Assembly (NCBI RefSeq): GCF_000442315.1
Contig: NZ_KE557320.1
Coordinates: 1,017,606 to 1,081,605, forward strand
DNA from: Rubellimicrobium thermophilum DSM 16684
Lineage (GTDB): Bacteria; Pseudomonadota; Alphaproteobacteria; Rhodobacterales; Rhodobacteraceae
Length of the DNA stretch: 64,000 nucleotides
Reading direction: 5' to 3'
A program made the translations under genes and the position numbers. Every line of letters begins with the position of its first letter. Within the stretch, counting starts at the first letter, position 1. Shown here one piece after another: positions 47,611-58,032 of this stretch. The notes beneath the pieces were generated by a model. The model was not told the origin of the DNA. It saw nothing but the letters and a program-made list of their open reading frames with translations, and did no database searches.

Positions 47611-48483
47611 GCCTCGGCCTCCTGCGCATGCCGGTCGGCCGCCTCGCGCAGCGTGAGCCAGGTCACGGCCCCCATGATGACCGCACCGCCGAGGATCACG
47701 AAGGGATCCACGCGCTCGCCGAAGAGGGCGGCGCCCAGAAGCACGGACCAGACGAGCTGGAGAAAGGTCGCCGGCTGGGTCACCCCCAGCGGCGCGGCGG
47801 CAAAGGCGCGCGTCATGGCGTAATGCGCCGCCGTCGCGAAGGCCGCGGTCAGCGCGAACCAGCCCAGCTCGATCGCGCCGACCGGCACCCAGACCGCCAG
47901 CGCGAAAGGCAGCAGCACCAGCGGCACCGTAACGGACAGCATGCCGACAATGACCGAGGGGCTCATCTCGGCCGACAGCCGCTTGGCGATCAGATAGCCC
48001 GAGCCGAGGCCGAGCGAAGCGCCGATCATCGCGACATGGCCCCATTCGACCGTGCGCAGCCCCGGCCGCAGGATCAGCAGCGCCCCCGCGAAGGCCGCCA
48101 GCACCGCCACCATCCGCCGGGTCTCCCAGCGCTCGCCCAGCAGGAGTGTCGCCATGACGGTGACATAGACGGGATTGAGATAGTTCATCGCCGTGACTTC
48201 GGCGAGCGGGATGCGGGTCATCGCAAAGAACCAGCAGATGACCCCGAAGCCATGAACAAGCCCCCGCAGTGCCAGAAGCCCCGTCTGACGCCCTGTCGGC
48301 CGTGCCCGCCTCAGCGGCCAGAGCATGGGCAGCACGAGCGGCAGTCCCATGGCGAAGCGCAGGAAGGCCGACTGGGCGGCGGGCACCTCTGCGCCGACAT
48401 GCTTGACCACGGCCGTCATGGCGACGAACAGCAGACCCGCCAGCATCATCCAGAGAAGGCCGGCCAGGGGGGCGCCGGATCAT
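47607..48483 (-). CDS. EamA/DMT-family exporter (one frame break near the start)
   Basis: A ten-helix drug/metabolite transporter of about 291 residues. The two EamA halves are seen, the first ending VTAMNYLNPVYVTVMATLLL and the second ending LQLVWSVLLGAALFGERVDP. The natural start seems to be the ATG at 48483 (MIRRPLAGLLWMMLAG) if one C is removed from the run at 48467-48472; otherwise ATG at 48449 starts within the first helix. It precedes and overlaps the TRIC-type gene. The substrate is unknown. Confidence 0.85.
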
Positions 48484-48531
48484 GGCGCCCCCCCGCGACG
48501 GGGAAGCCGGCCCCGGGAGGGCGGCCCTCCG

Positions 48532-49281
48532 TCACGATTCGGCGTAGGCCCGCATGACCTCCTCGCTGGCCTCGAGATTGGTCGTGACCGACTGCACGTC
48601 GTCATCCTCCTCGAGGGCTTCGACAAGGCGCATGACCTTCTCGTAGGTCTCGGCATCGACCGGCGTGGTCACCTTCGGGCGCCAGACGAAACGCGCCGTC
48701 TCCGATTCCCCCAGGGAGGATTCGAGGGCGGCCGAGACGGTGCCCAGCTCGTCCTCGGCACAGGTGATCCAGTGCCCCCCCTCGTCGGAATGGACATCCT
48801 CGGCCCCGGCCTCGATGGCGGCTTCCATCACGCGGTCGGGGTCGCCCGCCTCGGGGCGGTAGTGGATCTCGCCCTTGCGTTCGAACTGGAAGGCGACCGA
48901 GTTGGTTTCGCCCAGATTGCCGCCGTTCTTGCCGAAGGTGGAGCGCACATTCGAGGCGGTGCGGTTGCGATTGTCGGTCAGCGCCTCGACGATGACCGCA
49001 ACGCCACCCGGTCCGTAACCCTCATAGCGGATGTTCTCGTAGGATTCGGCGTCCCCGCCCATGGCCTTGCGGATGGCGCGGTCGATCACATCCTTGGGCA
49101 TGGAATTGGCCTTGGCCTCCTTCACGGCCAGGCGCAGGCGGGGATTCTTGTCGGGGTCCGGGTCGCCCAGCTTGGCTGCCACCGTGATCTCGCGCGAGAG
49201 CTTGGAGAACAGGCGCGCACGGATTGCGTCCTGCTTGCCCTTGCGGTGCTGGATGTTGGCCCATTTGCTGTGGCCCGCCAT
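48532..49281 (-). CDS. YebC/PmpR-family protein
   Basis: A 249-residue YebC-family protein. It starts [19 protein letters not shown], the family hallmark, followed by [19 protein letters not shown] and [19 protein letters not shown]. YebC-family proteins have been described as transcription regulators and more recently as ribosome-associated factors easing translation of difficult sequences. The length is standard. It stands alone here rather than next to ruvCAB. Confidence 0.95.
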   Translation of the reverse strand: MAGHSKWANIQHRKGKQDAIRARLFSKLSREITVAAKLGDPDPDKNPRLRLAVKEAKANSMPKDVIDRAIRKAMGGDAESYENIRYEGYGPGGVAVIVEALTDNRNRTASNVRSTFGKNGGNLGETNSVAFQFERKGEIHYRPEAGDPDRVMEAAIEAGAEDVHSDEGGHWITCAEDELGTVSAALESSLGESETARFVWRPKVTTPVDAETYEKVMRLVEALEEDDDVQSVTTNLEASEEVMRAYAES

Positions 49282-49350
49282 CGGCGTCGTCTCCCTTGAT
49301 CTGTCCGGAAGCGGCCCTTAACCCGCCCGGGCCTCGGGGGGCAAGGCGCC

Positions 49351-51129
49351 TCAGAGGCCATAAATCAGCGGCAGAGCCACGCTGACCGCAACCGCCATGA
49401 CGAGATTGAGCGGCACGCCGATACGCAGGAAATCCGTGAAGCGGTAGCCGCCGGGGCCATAGACCAGCAGGTTGCACTGATAGCCCACCGGCGTGGCAAA
49501 GGCGGCCGAGGCAGCCAGCATCACGGTGATGACCATGCTCTGCGGATCCATCCCCAGGGTCTGCGCCAGGCCGATCGCCACCGGCGTCACCACCACGGCG
49601 ACGGCATTGTTCGTCACGATCTCGGTCAGGAGCGAGGTCAGGGCATAGACGGCCAGAATCGTCAGCGCCGGGGGCCACTGTTCCATGAAGGGGGCCACAC
49701 CGCGCACGATCATCCCGACCGCCCCGGAGACCTCGAGCCCCCGTCCCACCGCCAGCATGGCCAGGATCATCGCCAGCAGACGCCCGTCGATGAATCCGAA
49801 GGCTTCGTCCGCATCGATGCAGCGCGTCACCAGGACGATGGCGACACCCAGAAGGGCGAGGATCTCGATCCGCGCGACCTCGAGCGCGGCAAGCCCGATG
49901 ACGGCCGCGATCACGAGGATCACGATCGGGGCACGGTTGCGGCGGAAGGGGCGCACCGTGGGTTGCGCGATGTCCACGAGATTCATTTCGGCCGCAAGAC
50001 GCTGGATGTCCTCGGGCGCCCCCTCCAGCAGCAACGTGTCGCCGACACGCACGACGACGTCGTCGATCTTGCGGCCGAAATTCTGGTCGCGCCGGTGGAC
50101 GGCCAGCGGATAGACCCCATAGCGCCGCCGCAGGCGCAGATCGCCCAGACGGCGCCCGACCATCCTGCAATCCGCGGCGATCAGCACCTCGACGGTCGTC
50201 GTCGCGCGCGAGGACAGCGGGTCCACGGGCCGCAGCGACCGTTCCTTCTGGAGCGCCAGAAGCTCGGCCACAGGGGTGCGCAGCACCACGCGATCCCCTG
50301 CCTGGAGCACGACATTCTCAAGATCGCGGCGCAGCGACAGATCGCCCCGGATCACATCCACGACGCGCACCCCTTCGCGCGTGAACAGCGGCAGACCAAG
50401 CACGCCCTTGCCGATCAGGCTGCTGCCTTCGGGGATCGCCACCTCGGTGAAGTAGCGCATGCGTGAACGATCGGTCAGAAGCCCGCTCATCCCCGTCCGG
50501 TCGGGCAGCAGGCGCGGCCCCATGAGGGCGAGATAGACCAGCCCCACCGCCGCAACCACAAGGCCGATGGGCGTGATGTCGAAGATGTGCAGGGGCTCCA
50601 GCCCCGCCTCGCGCGCGACCCCGTCCACAAGCAGGTTGGTCGATGTCCCCACCAGCGTCAGCGTGCCCCCGAGGATGGACAGATAGCTGAGAGGAATCAG
50701 AAGCTTGGAAGGGGATATGGCAAGCGCCCGGGCAAGCTGGACGAAGACCGGGATCATCACGACGACGATGGGGGTGTTGTTGACGAAGCCCGATGCCGCA
50801 ACCACGCCCAGCGCCAGCACCGCGAGCGTCGCACGCGGGTGGACCTTCACATGGCGCACCGCATGGGCCGTCACCCAGTCGAGCGTGCCCGTCCGTTCGA
50901 GCGCCCCCACAAGGATCAGCATCGCGGCGATGGTCCAGGGCGCGCTGTTGGAAAAGACCGTCAGCACGTCCTCCGATGGCAGGATGCCAAGCAGCAGCAT
51001 GGCCGCCGCCCCGGCAATCGCTACCACCTCGACCGGCCAGCGTTCCCAGATGAAGCCTGCCAGCATGACGGCGATGATGGCAAGGGCCACCCAAGGCATC
51101 GCCTCGGGCGGAAGGGCGAGACCGAACAT
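49351..51129 (-). CDS. DASS/SLC13-type anion transporter with TrkA-C domains
   Basis: A 592-residue inner-membrane carrier. The two halves of the transporter (about residues 1-180 and 400-592) carry the family motifs TGFVNNTPIVVVMIPV-like (here SGFVNNTPIVVVMIPVFVQL) with LVGTSTNLLVDG, and TNNAVAVVVTPVAIGLAQTL. Between them are two TrkA-C/RCK-C domains (VAIPEGSSLIGKGVLGLPLF and VRVGDTLLLEGAPEDIQRLA). Members move sulfate, dicarboxylates or other anions; the substrate is not decided. The ATG at 51129 was chosen for family fit. Confidence 0.9.
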   Translation of the reverse strand: MFGLALPPEAMPWVALAIIAVMLAGFIWERWPVEVVAIAGAAAMLLLGILPSEDVLTVFSNSAPWTIAAMLILVGALERTGTLDWVTAHAVRHVKVHPRATLAVLALGVVAASGFVNNTPIVVVMIPVFVQLARALAISPSKLLIPLSYLSILGGTLTLVGTSTNLLVDGVAREAGLEPLHIFDITPIGLVVAAVGLVYLALMGPRLLPDRTGMSGLLTDRSRMRYFTEVAIPEGSSLIGKGVLGLPLFTREGVRVVDVIRGDLSLRRDLENVVLQAGDRVVLRTPVAELLALQKERSLRPVDPLSSRATTTVEVLIAADCRMVGRRLGDLRLRRRYGVYPLAVHRRDQNFGRKIDDVVVRVGDTLLLEGAPEDIQRLAAEMNLVDIAQPTVRPFRRNRAPIVILVIAAVIGLAALEVARIEILALLGVAIVLVTRCIDADEAFGFIDGRLLAMILAMLAVGRGLEVSGAVGMIVRGVAPFMEQWPPALTILAVYALTSLLTEIVTNNAVAVVVTPVAIGLAQTLGMDPQSMVITVMLAASAAFATPVGYQCNLLVYGPGGYRFTDFLRIGVPLNLVMAVAVSVALPLIYGL

Positions 51130-51160
51130 CAGCCCCCACCCCTGCCTTGGCTGTCCGCGA

Positions 51161-51997
51161 TCAGCGCCGCCCCTCCGGGAGGGAGGGGGACAGCCGTCCG
51201 CCGATCCGCACCGGCAGGGCGCACAGGGCACGGCCCGCGCGATCGGAGGGGCGATCCTCGGTTTCGACATAGAGGCCGCAGAGCGTCACCTCGCCCAGGG
51301 CGGGGGACATCCGTTCGCGGCTCATCCCGGTGACGAAACGGCGCAGTGGTTCCTCCTTCTGCATCCCGATGACCGAGTCGTAATCCCCGCACATCCCGGC
51401 ATCCGACTGATAGGCCGTTCCGCGCGGCAGGACCACCGCATCGGCGGTCGGCACATGGGTATGCGTGCCCACGACCATGCTGGCCCGCCCGTCGCAGAAA
51501 TGCCCCATGCCCATCTTCTCCGAGGTGGCCTCGGCATGGAAGTCGATGATCACGGCCTGCACAAGACCGCCGAGCGGATGCGCCCTCAGAACCCCATCGA
51601 CGGCAGAGAAGGGATCGTCGAAGGGCTGACGCATGAACACCTGACCCAGCGCCTGCAGGACGAGGACCTTGCGTCCGCCCGGCGCGTCATACACGCGGGC
51701 GCCCCGGCCCGGAGCAGCCTTCGCAAGGTTCAGCGGACGAAGGATGCGCGGTTCCTGCTCGATGAAGGAGAGCATGTCCTTCTGGTCGAAGGCATGATCG
51801 CCCAGCGTGATCACATCCGCCCCGGCGGCAAGCAGCGCGCGGGCGTGATCGGGTGTCAGCCCCATCCCGCCCGAGGCATTCTCGCCGTTGACCACGACGA
51901 AATCGAGTCGCCAGTCTGCCCGCAGCCGCGGCAGCTTCTCGATCACGGCGGCGCGACCTGCGCGCCCCATCACATCGCCCAGGAACAGAAGTCTCAT
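51161..51997 (-). CDS. YmdB-type metallophosphoesterase
   Basis: A 278-residue calcineurin-like phosphoesterase of the TIGR00282/YmdB type, members of which hydrolyse 2',3'-cyclic nucleotides. Metal motifs seen are LFLGDVMGRAGR, NGENASGGMG, ITLGDHAFDQKD, IDFHAEATSEK and GTHTHVPTAD. The length is normal. It lies between murD and the DASS transporter on the same strand with short gaps (77 and 31 bases). Confidence 0.92.
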   Translation of the reverse strand: MRLLFLGDVMGRAGRAAVIEKLPRLRADWRLDFVVVNGENASGGMGLTPDHARALLAAGADVITLGDHAFDQKDMLSFIEQEPRILRPLNLAKAAPGRGARVYDAPGGRKVLVLQALGQVFMRQPFDDPFSAVDGVLRAHPLGGLVQAVIIDFHAEATSEKMGMGHFCDGRASMVVGTHTHVPTADAVVLPRGTAYQSDAGMCGDYDSVIGMQKEEPLRRFVTGMSRERMSPALGEVTLCGLYVETEDRPSDRAGRALCALPVRIGGRLSPSLPEGRR

Positions 51998-52074
51998 GCC
52001 GCGGGCCTAGGCCAGGGCGGCATGGGCTGTCCAGCCGCCACCGCATCCTGCGCGCCCGGCGATGCCTGCATGCC

Positions 52075-53478
52075 TCACCTGCCCAGCCGCCGGCGCACCT
52101 CGGCGATGAAATCCTCGCCCCGCTGCTCGAAATTGTCATACTGGTCGAAACTGGCGGCGGCGGGCGCCAGAAGGACCGTCTCGCCCGGCTGGGCCTCTTC
52201 CATCGCGCGTTCCACGGCCCGGGCCATCGTCGTGCAGATCTCCGCCTCGATTCCGGGAAGCTGCCGCGCAAAGGCCGCCGCTTCGCGCCCGATGACATAG
52301 GCCTTCACCACCGACCCCAGATGCGGGACGAGGCCGCCCAGCCCCCCCTCCTTCTCCAACCCGCCGCAGATCCAGCGGATGCGGTCGAAGGCGGCCAGAG
52401 CCTTGGCGGCGCTGTCCACATTGGTGGCCTTGGAGTCGTTCACATAGGCCACGCCATCGGCCTCGGCGATCCGCTGGGATCGGTGGGGCAGGCCCGGATA
52501 GGTCCGCATCGCCGCCTCGATCGCCCGCGGCCCGAGCCCGAGGCTGCGTGCCACGGCCCAGGCGCAGCAGGCATTCTGATGATTGTGGACGCCGGGCAGC
52601 CCCCGGATGTCGCGCAGATCGAGGCTTGCCACCTGACGACCATGCCGCCATTCGGCCAGGAAGCCCCGGCGTGCAAAGACCGACCAGCCGAAGCCCTCGA
52701 GCTTGCGGGTGACCGAGACGCGGATCACCCGGTCATCCCCCGGCCCTTCGGCAAGCTGATTGGCCAGATGGCGACCCTCGTCCTCGTCCACGCCGATCAC
52801 GGCGCGATCCGGCCCGCCTTCGGCAAACAGCCTGCGCTTGGCCGCAAAATAGCCCCCCATGCCGGCGTGCCGGTCGAGATGATCAGGCGAGAGATTGGTG
52901 AAGACCGCCACATCCGGCGTCAGGGCCCGGGCCAGATCGGTCTGATAGCTCGACAGCTCGAGGACGACGACCTCTCCGTCGCGCGCAGGCTCCAGGTCCA
53001 GCACGCCCCGGCCGATGTTCCCGGCAAGCTGCGTCGGGCGCCCGGATTCGGCCAGGATGTGATGGATCAGCGCGCTTGTGGTGCTCTTGCCGTTGGATCC
53101 GGTGACGGCGACGACACGGGGACGGGTGTCGAAATCGTCCCATTCCTCGGTGGCAAAGCTGCGGAAGAACAGCCCGATGTCGTTGTCCACGGGCACGCCC
53201 GCGGCCCAGGCGGCGGCGATGACGGGATGGGGCCTTGGATAAAGATGCGGGATGCCGGGCGATGTGACGAGAAGCGACACCCCCTCCCAGGCGCGCGGGC
53301 GCGTCAGATCGAGGACGGTCAGTCCCCGGTCCTCGGCCGCGGCGCGGGCGGGCGCCCCGTCATCCCAGACGACGACCTCGGCTCCGCCGGCCTGCAGTGC
53401 GGCGACGGCGGCCAGCCCCGACCGCCCGAGTCCCAGCACCGCGATCCGCCGTCCCTCGACACCCCTGACCGGGATCAT
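52075..53478 (-). CDS. murD: UDP-N-acetylmuramoyl-L-alanine--D-glutamate ligase
   Basis: A 467-residue Mur ligase adding D-glutamate in cytoplasmic peptidoglycan precursor synthesis. The N-terminal domain begins [17 protein letters not shown], the ATP site is [20 protein letters not shown], and later [17 protein letters not shown] is the MurD carbamylated-lysine/C-domain signature. The length is normal. It belongs to the dcw cluster but is separated from mraY by an SMR exporter gene, and ftsW/murG do not follow. Confidence 0.96.
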   Translation of the reverse strand: MIPVRGVEGRRIAVLGLGRSGLAAVAALQAGGAEVVVWDDGAPARAAAEDRGLTVLDLTRPRAWEGVSLLVTSPGIPHLYPRPHPVIAAAWAAGVPVDNDIGLFFRSFATEEWDDFDTRPRVVAVTGSNGKSTTSALIHHILAESGRPTQLAGNIGRGVLDLEPARDGEVVVLELSSYQTDLARALTPDVAVFTNLSPDHLDRHAGMGGYFAAKRRLFAEGGPDRAVIGVDEDEGRHLANQLAEGPGDDRVIRVSVTRKLEGFGWSVFARRGFLAEWRHGRQVASLDLRDIRGLPGVHNHQNACCAWAVARSLGLGPRAIEAAMRTYPGLPHRSQRIAEADGVAYVNDSKATNVDSAAKALAAFDRIRWICGGLEKEGGLGGLVPHLGSVVKAYVIGREAAAFARQLPGIEAEICTTMARAVERAMEEAQPGETVLLAPAAASFDQYDNFEQRGEDFIAEVRRRLGR

Positions 53479-53569
53479 GGCGTTCCCTCTGCTGCCCGTT
53501 CCTGCGGCCTTCTGCCCCTGCCCCGGCGCGGCTGCAAGACGGCCGCAGGCGGCGGGCGGCGGGATCCTG

Positions 53570-53911
53570 TCAGTGACCGGCCCCGCCGGTGTGGAGATTC
53601 ACGAGAACCACCCCCCCGAGGATCATCGCGATGCCCAGCAGCACCGGCCAGTCGAGCGTCTGCCGGAAGGCCAGCCAGCCCACAGCGGTGATGAAGACGA
53701 TGCCCAGCCCGCTCCAGACGGCATAGACCACGCCGACCGGCAGGGTGCGCATCACATGGCTGAGCAGGTAGAAGGCCAAGGCATAGAGCATCAGGCTTCC
53801 TGCCGCCGGCAGGGGGCGTGTGAACTGGCGGCTCATGTGAAGCAGCGTCGTCCCCGCGACTTCGGCGGCAATGGCGACGGACAGCATCGCCCAGGTCATG
53901 GCATATGTCAT
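53570..53911 (-). CDS. Small multidrug resistance (SMR) family exporter
   Basis: A 113-residue four-helix SMR protein. It has the essential membrane glutamate in [35 protein letters not shown] and [15 protein letters not shown]. These proteins act as dimers and exchange protons for quaternary ammonium or guanidinium-like compounds. Its place between mraY and murD breaks the usual dcw order. The ATG at 53911 lies 112 bases after the mraY stop. Confidence 0.92.
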   Translation of the reverse strand: MTYAMTWAMLSVAIAAEVAGTTLLHMSRQFTRPLPAAGSLMLYALAFYLLSHVMRTLPVGVVYAVWSGLGIVFITAVGWLAFRQTLDWPVLLGIAMILGGVVLVNLHTGGAGH

Positions 53912-54023
53912 GGCGCAAGGTCCCGATCAGAGGTCATCCTGGCATGGGGCGGCACCGGATGGGGCGGCACCGGCCGCGCTTTCGCCTCCGCAGGGCGCGG
54001 GGATCTGCCGGGGGCGATCCGCA

Positions 54024-55107
54024 TCAGCGCACCTTCAGCGTGGCCAGCCCGATCATCGCCAGGATCAGCGAGATGATCCAGAAGCGGATGACGATCTGCG
54101 GCTCGGCCCAGCCCTTCTTCTCGAAATGGTGGTGGATGGGGGCCATCAGGAAGACGCGCCGGCCGGTGCGCCGATAGACCAGGACCTGGATGATGACCGA
54201 GAGCGCCTCGACCACGAACAGACCGCCGACGATGGCGAGCACGATCTCGTGCTTGATGGCCACCGCGATCGCTCCCAGCGCACCGCCGAGCGCAAGCGAA
54301 CCGGTATCGCCCATGAAGACGGCAGCAGGCGGGGCGTTGTACCACAGGAAGCCCACGCCCCCCCCCGATCAGCGCCGCGCAGAAGATGGCGATCTCGCCC
54401 GCACCGGGGACGAAATGGACACCCAGATATTCGGTGAAATCCGTGCGCCCCACGGCATAGGCGATGGCCCCGAAGGTGGCGGCGGCGATCATCACCGGCA
54501 TGATGGCCAGACCGTCAAGCCCGTCGGTGAGGTTGACCGCATTGGCGGCCCCCACGATCACCAGCATCGCGAAGGGCACGAAGAAAAGGCCCAGATTGAT
54601 CGTCAGCTCCTTGACGAAGGGCAGCGCAAGACGGTTCGAGAGCGCATCCGGATGGACCCAGGCGGCCCAGGCCCCCGCGACGGCCGCCACGAGAAAGCCG
54701 ATAGCCAGCCGCATCCGCCCCGACAGCCCATCCGATGTCTGCTTCGTGACCTTGGCATAATCGTCCGCAAAGCCCAGCAGCGCGAAACTGACCGTCACGA
54801 ACAGGATCATCCAGACATGGGGGTTGTCCCATCGCGCCCAGAGCAGCGTCGAGACCACCAGCGCCGTGATGATGAGCAGCCCCCCCATCGTCGGCGTCCC
54901 CGCCTTGGAGAAATGGGACTGCGGCCCGTCCGCGCGGATCGGCTGCCCCTTGCCCTGCTTGACCCGCAGCCAGCCGATCAGCGTCGGCCCGAAGGCGAAG
55001 CCGAAGACAAGCGCGGTCAGGAACGCCCCCCCTGCGCGGAAGGTGATGTAGCGGAGCAGGTTGAAGAAACCCCCGTCGTCCGACAGCAGGGTGAGCCAGT
55101 AGAGCAT
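54024..55107 (-). CDS. mraY: Phospho-N-acetylmuramoyl-pentapeptide transferase (one frame break)
   Basis: About 360 residues once one extra base is removed, the normal MraY length. It makes lipid I at the inner membrane. Seen are [68 protein letters not shown] and the catalytic-site histidines in [13 protein letters not shown]. The break is a run of nine C at 54358-54366 where eight keep the frame (IGGG then VGFLWYN). As an essential gene, it cannot be truly broken, so this is a sequencing error. Its ATG lies four bases after the murF stop. Confidence 0.95.
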
Positions 55108-55111
55108 CGCG

Positions 55112-56537
55112 TCAGGTTCCTTCCGAGGACGCGCCCCGTTGCCCGATCCGGCGGATCGCGTCAACGATCAGCGAGGCGCGGCTTCCCTTGGATCCCTTGA
55201 CCAGCACGATGTCGCCGGCATCGAGCAGCCGGGGCATGTCGGCGATCAGGGCATCGGGCGTCTCGGCCCAGCGGCCGCGGCGTTCTTCGGGAAGGGCCTC
55301 CCACAGGGCGTGCATCCGGGGGCCGAGACAGTGAACGACATCGACCGCTGCCATCGCCGGCAGTTCGGCCAGGGCGGCGTGCAGCGCGGCCTCGGCTTCG
55401 CCCAGTTCGAGCATGTCCCCCAGCACGGCGATGCGGCGGCCCCGGCGGATGCGGCCGGTGCCGTCCTGCGGGGTCATCGTCGCCAGCACCGCAAGCCCTG
55501 CCGCCATCGAGGCCGGATTGGCGTTGAAGGCATCGTCGATCAGCATGATCGCCCCTGCCCCAGGCAAGGATCTCGCGCCCGCCGCGGCCGGCCGGCGGCA
55601 TCCAGGACGCCAGCCCGTTGAGCGACATTCCCCGGTCTGCCCCCAGCGCCACCGCCGCCGCCAGCGCACCGAGGGCATTCAGCGCGAAATGCCGCCCCGC
55701 GGCGGCGACCTTGAGATGGACAGGCACGCGCCAGGCCCGTGCCCGGGCGACGGTCACGCCCTCGCACAGCCGCGCCTCGATCAGCCGGTGATGCAGACCT
55801 GCCCCTTCCCCGAAGGTGATGATCCGCGCCCCGACCCGCCGGGCGGCGTCCTGCAGGATCCCGGCCTGGGGCACATCCCCGTTGAGCACCGCGACGCCCC
55901 CCGGCTCCAGCCCCTCGCAGATCGAGGCCTTCTCGACGGCAATTCCCTCCAGCGTGCCGAAGGCCTCCAGATGCGCAGGGCCGATGGTGGTGATCAGAAC
56001 GACATGGGGCCGCGCCTGCCGGGCCAGGGGGGCGATCTCGCCGGGATGGTTCATGCCGATCTCGATGACGGCGTAATCCGTCTCGCGCGGCATGCGGGCG
56101 AGCGTGAGGGGCACGCCCCAGTGGTTGTTGTAGCTCGCCGCCGAGGCATGGACGCGCCCCTGCCCCGAAAGCGCCGCGCGCAGCATCTCCTTGGTCGAGG
56201 TCTTGCCCGCCGATCCGGTGATGGCACAGACCCGGGCGCGCGTCCGCGCCCGCCCTGCCCGTCCCAGCGCCTCGAGCGCGGCCTGCACATCCGGGACGAT
56301 GAGCAGAGGCGCATCCGGCGCCACCCCTTCCGGCAGGCGCGAGACCATCGCCGCCGCCGCCCCCTTCTCCAGCGCCTGGGCGACGAAGTCGTGCCCGTCG
56401 CGTGCCGCCGTCAGGGCCACGAACAGATCGCCCGGCTCGAGCGTCCGGCTGTCGATCGACACACCCTTCGCTGCCCAGTCCCGCGTCGTCCGTCCACCGG
56501 TGGCCGTTGCCGCTTCTTCCGCCGTCCACAGGGTCAT
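55112..56537 (-). CDS. murF: UDP-N-acetylmuramoyl-tripeptide--D-alanyl-D-alanine ligase (one frame break)
   Basis: About 475 residues once the frame is repaired. MurF adds D-Ala-D-Ala to the precursor. Seen are the ATP motif VCAITGSAGKTSTKEMLRAA, NNHWGVPLTLARMP, IEIGMNHPGEI and, after the break, IMLIDDAFNANPASMAAGL. The break is at about 55553-55565. It is coupled to murE by an ATGA overlap and followed by mraY. Essentiality again points to an error in the sequence. Confidence 0.94.
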
Positions 56538-58019
56538 GCCCGCCCCTCCAGCACCGCGACCGAGATGCTCGCCTGCTCCGCATCATCGAAGGGATAGACA
56601 GTGCTGCCCACGATCTGCCCCGTCTCATGCCCCTTGCCGCAGATCAGCAGCGCATCGCCGGGGCCGAGCGCATCCACCCCGCGCAGGATCGCCTCGGCCC
56701 GATCGCCGATCTCGGTGGCATCGCCGCCCGCCGCGCGCACGCCGGCCAGGACGGCGGCCCGGATCGCGGCGGGATCTTCGCTGCGGGGGTTGTCGTCGGT
56801 GACGATCACCTGATCGGCATGGCGCGCAGCCGCGGCGCCCATCAGGGGGCGTTTGCCCCGGTCGCGGTCGCCCCCCGCCCCGATGATGGCGACGATCCGC
56901 CCCATCACATGGGGGCGCAGGGCGCGCAGGGCCGTCTCCACCGCATCCCGGGGTATGGGCATAATCAACGAAGACCGATGCCCCGTTGCCGCGCCGCGCC
57001 ACAAGCTGCATCCGGCCGCGCACGGTGGACAGCCGCCCCAGCGCCGCGAAGACGGCACCCGGCTCTTCGCCCGCGCCGATGCAGAGCCCTGCCGCCACGA
57101 GCGCATTGGCCGCCTGGAACCCGCCGATCAGATCCAGCCGGATCTGCCGCACCGTCCCCTGCCAGGCAAAGCGCAGCTCCTGTCCCGTGGCGTCGAAGCG
57201 GCGGTCCAGCAACTGCAGCCGGGCGCTCTCGCCACTGCCCACGCCGATCAGCTCCTGCCCGCGGGCCTGCACGATCGCCGCCACCCGCGGACCCCAGGCA
57301 TCGTCGAGATTGACCACCGCCACCGATTCCGGTGGCAGCAGCGCGTTGAACAGGCGCAGCTTGGCCTCGAAATAGCTCTCCATGTCGCGGTGATAATCGA
57401 GGTGATCCTGCGACAGGTTCGTGAAGCCTGCGGCCGCCGGGATGATCCCGTCGAGCCGCCGCTGATCGAGCCCATGGGAGGAGGCCTCCATCGCCGCATG
57501 GGTGACGCCGGCCCTGCGGGCCTCGGCCAGCAGGCGGTGGAGCGTGACCGGATCGGGCGTGGTATGCCGCAGCGTGGCCTCGAAGGCGCCCTCGATGCCG
57601 ACCGTGCCGACACTGATCGCCTTCAGCCCCAGGACAGTCCAGATCTGGCGGCAGAAGCTGGCCACGCTGGTCTTGCCGTTTGTGCCCGTGACGGCCACCA
57701 CCGTTTCGGGCGAGGGACCGAACCACAGCGCGCAGGCCCGCGCGAAGGCCGCCCGCGCATCCTCGGCCAGGATCACCGGCAGCCCTTCCAGCTCCGGTCC
57801 GGCAATCCGCATCCCTTCGGCATCGGTCAGCACGGCGACCGCGCCGCGCCGGCGGGCTTCGGCGGCATGGGCGGCGCCATGTCCCCCCGTGCCGGGCAGT
57901 GCGGCGAAGAGAAATCCGGGCTGCACCTGCCGGCTGTCCATCGCCAGCCCCGCCACGCGGACATCCTGCCCGCCCGCTGCCGTCAGGCCGAGCCCGGCCA
58001 GCGTCAGTGTTCCGGCCAT
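56534..58019 (-). CDS. murE: UDP-N-acetylmuramoyl-tripeptide synthetase, meso-DAP type (one frame break)
   Basis: About 494 residues after removing one extra base. The ATP motif is AVTGTNGKTSVASFCRQIW, then TTPDPVTLHRLLAEARRAGV and MEASSHGLDQRRLDG. After the break comes VTDDNPRSEDP; the DNPR motif marks specificity for meso-diaminopimelate. The break is at 56947-56953 (three G where two restore DYAHTP-DAVETAL). It overlaps murF by ATGA and follows ftsI by 13 bases. Confidence 0.95.
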
Positions 58020-58032
58020 CAGACCCCCCGCC

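Noticed and set aside
54358-54366. Programmed frameshifting or phase variation at homopolymer runs such as the one in mraY
   Set aside because: Similar breaks occur in about twenty unrelated genes, in both directions and at different contexts, including essential ones; sequencing error explains all of them more simply.
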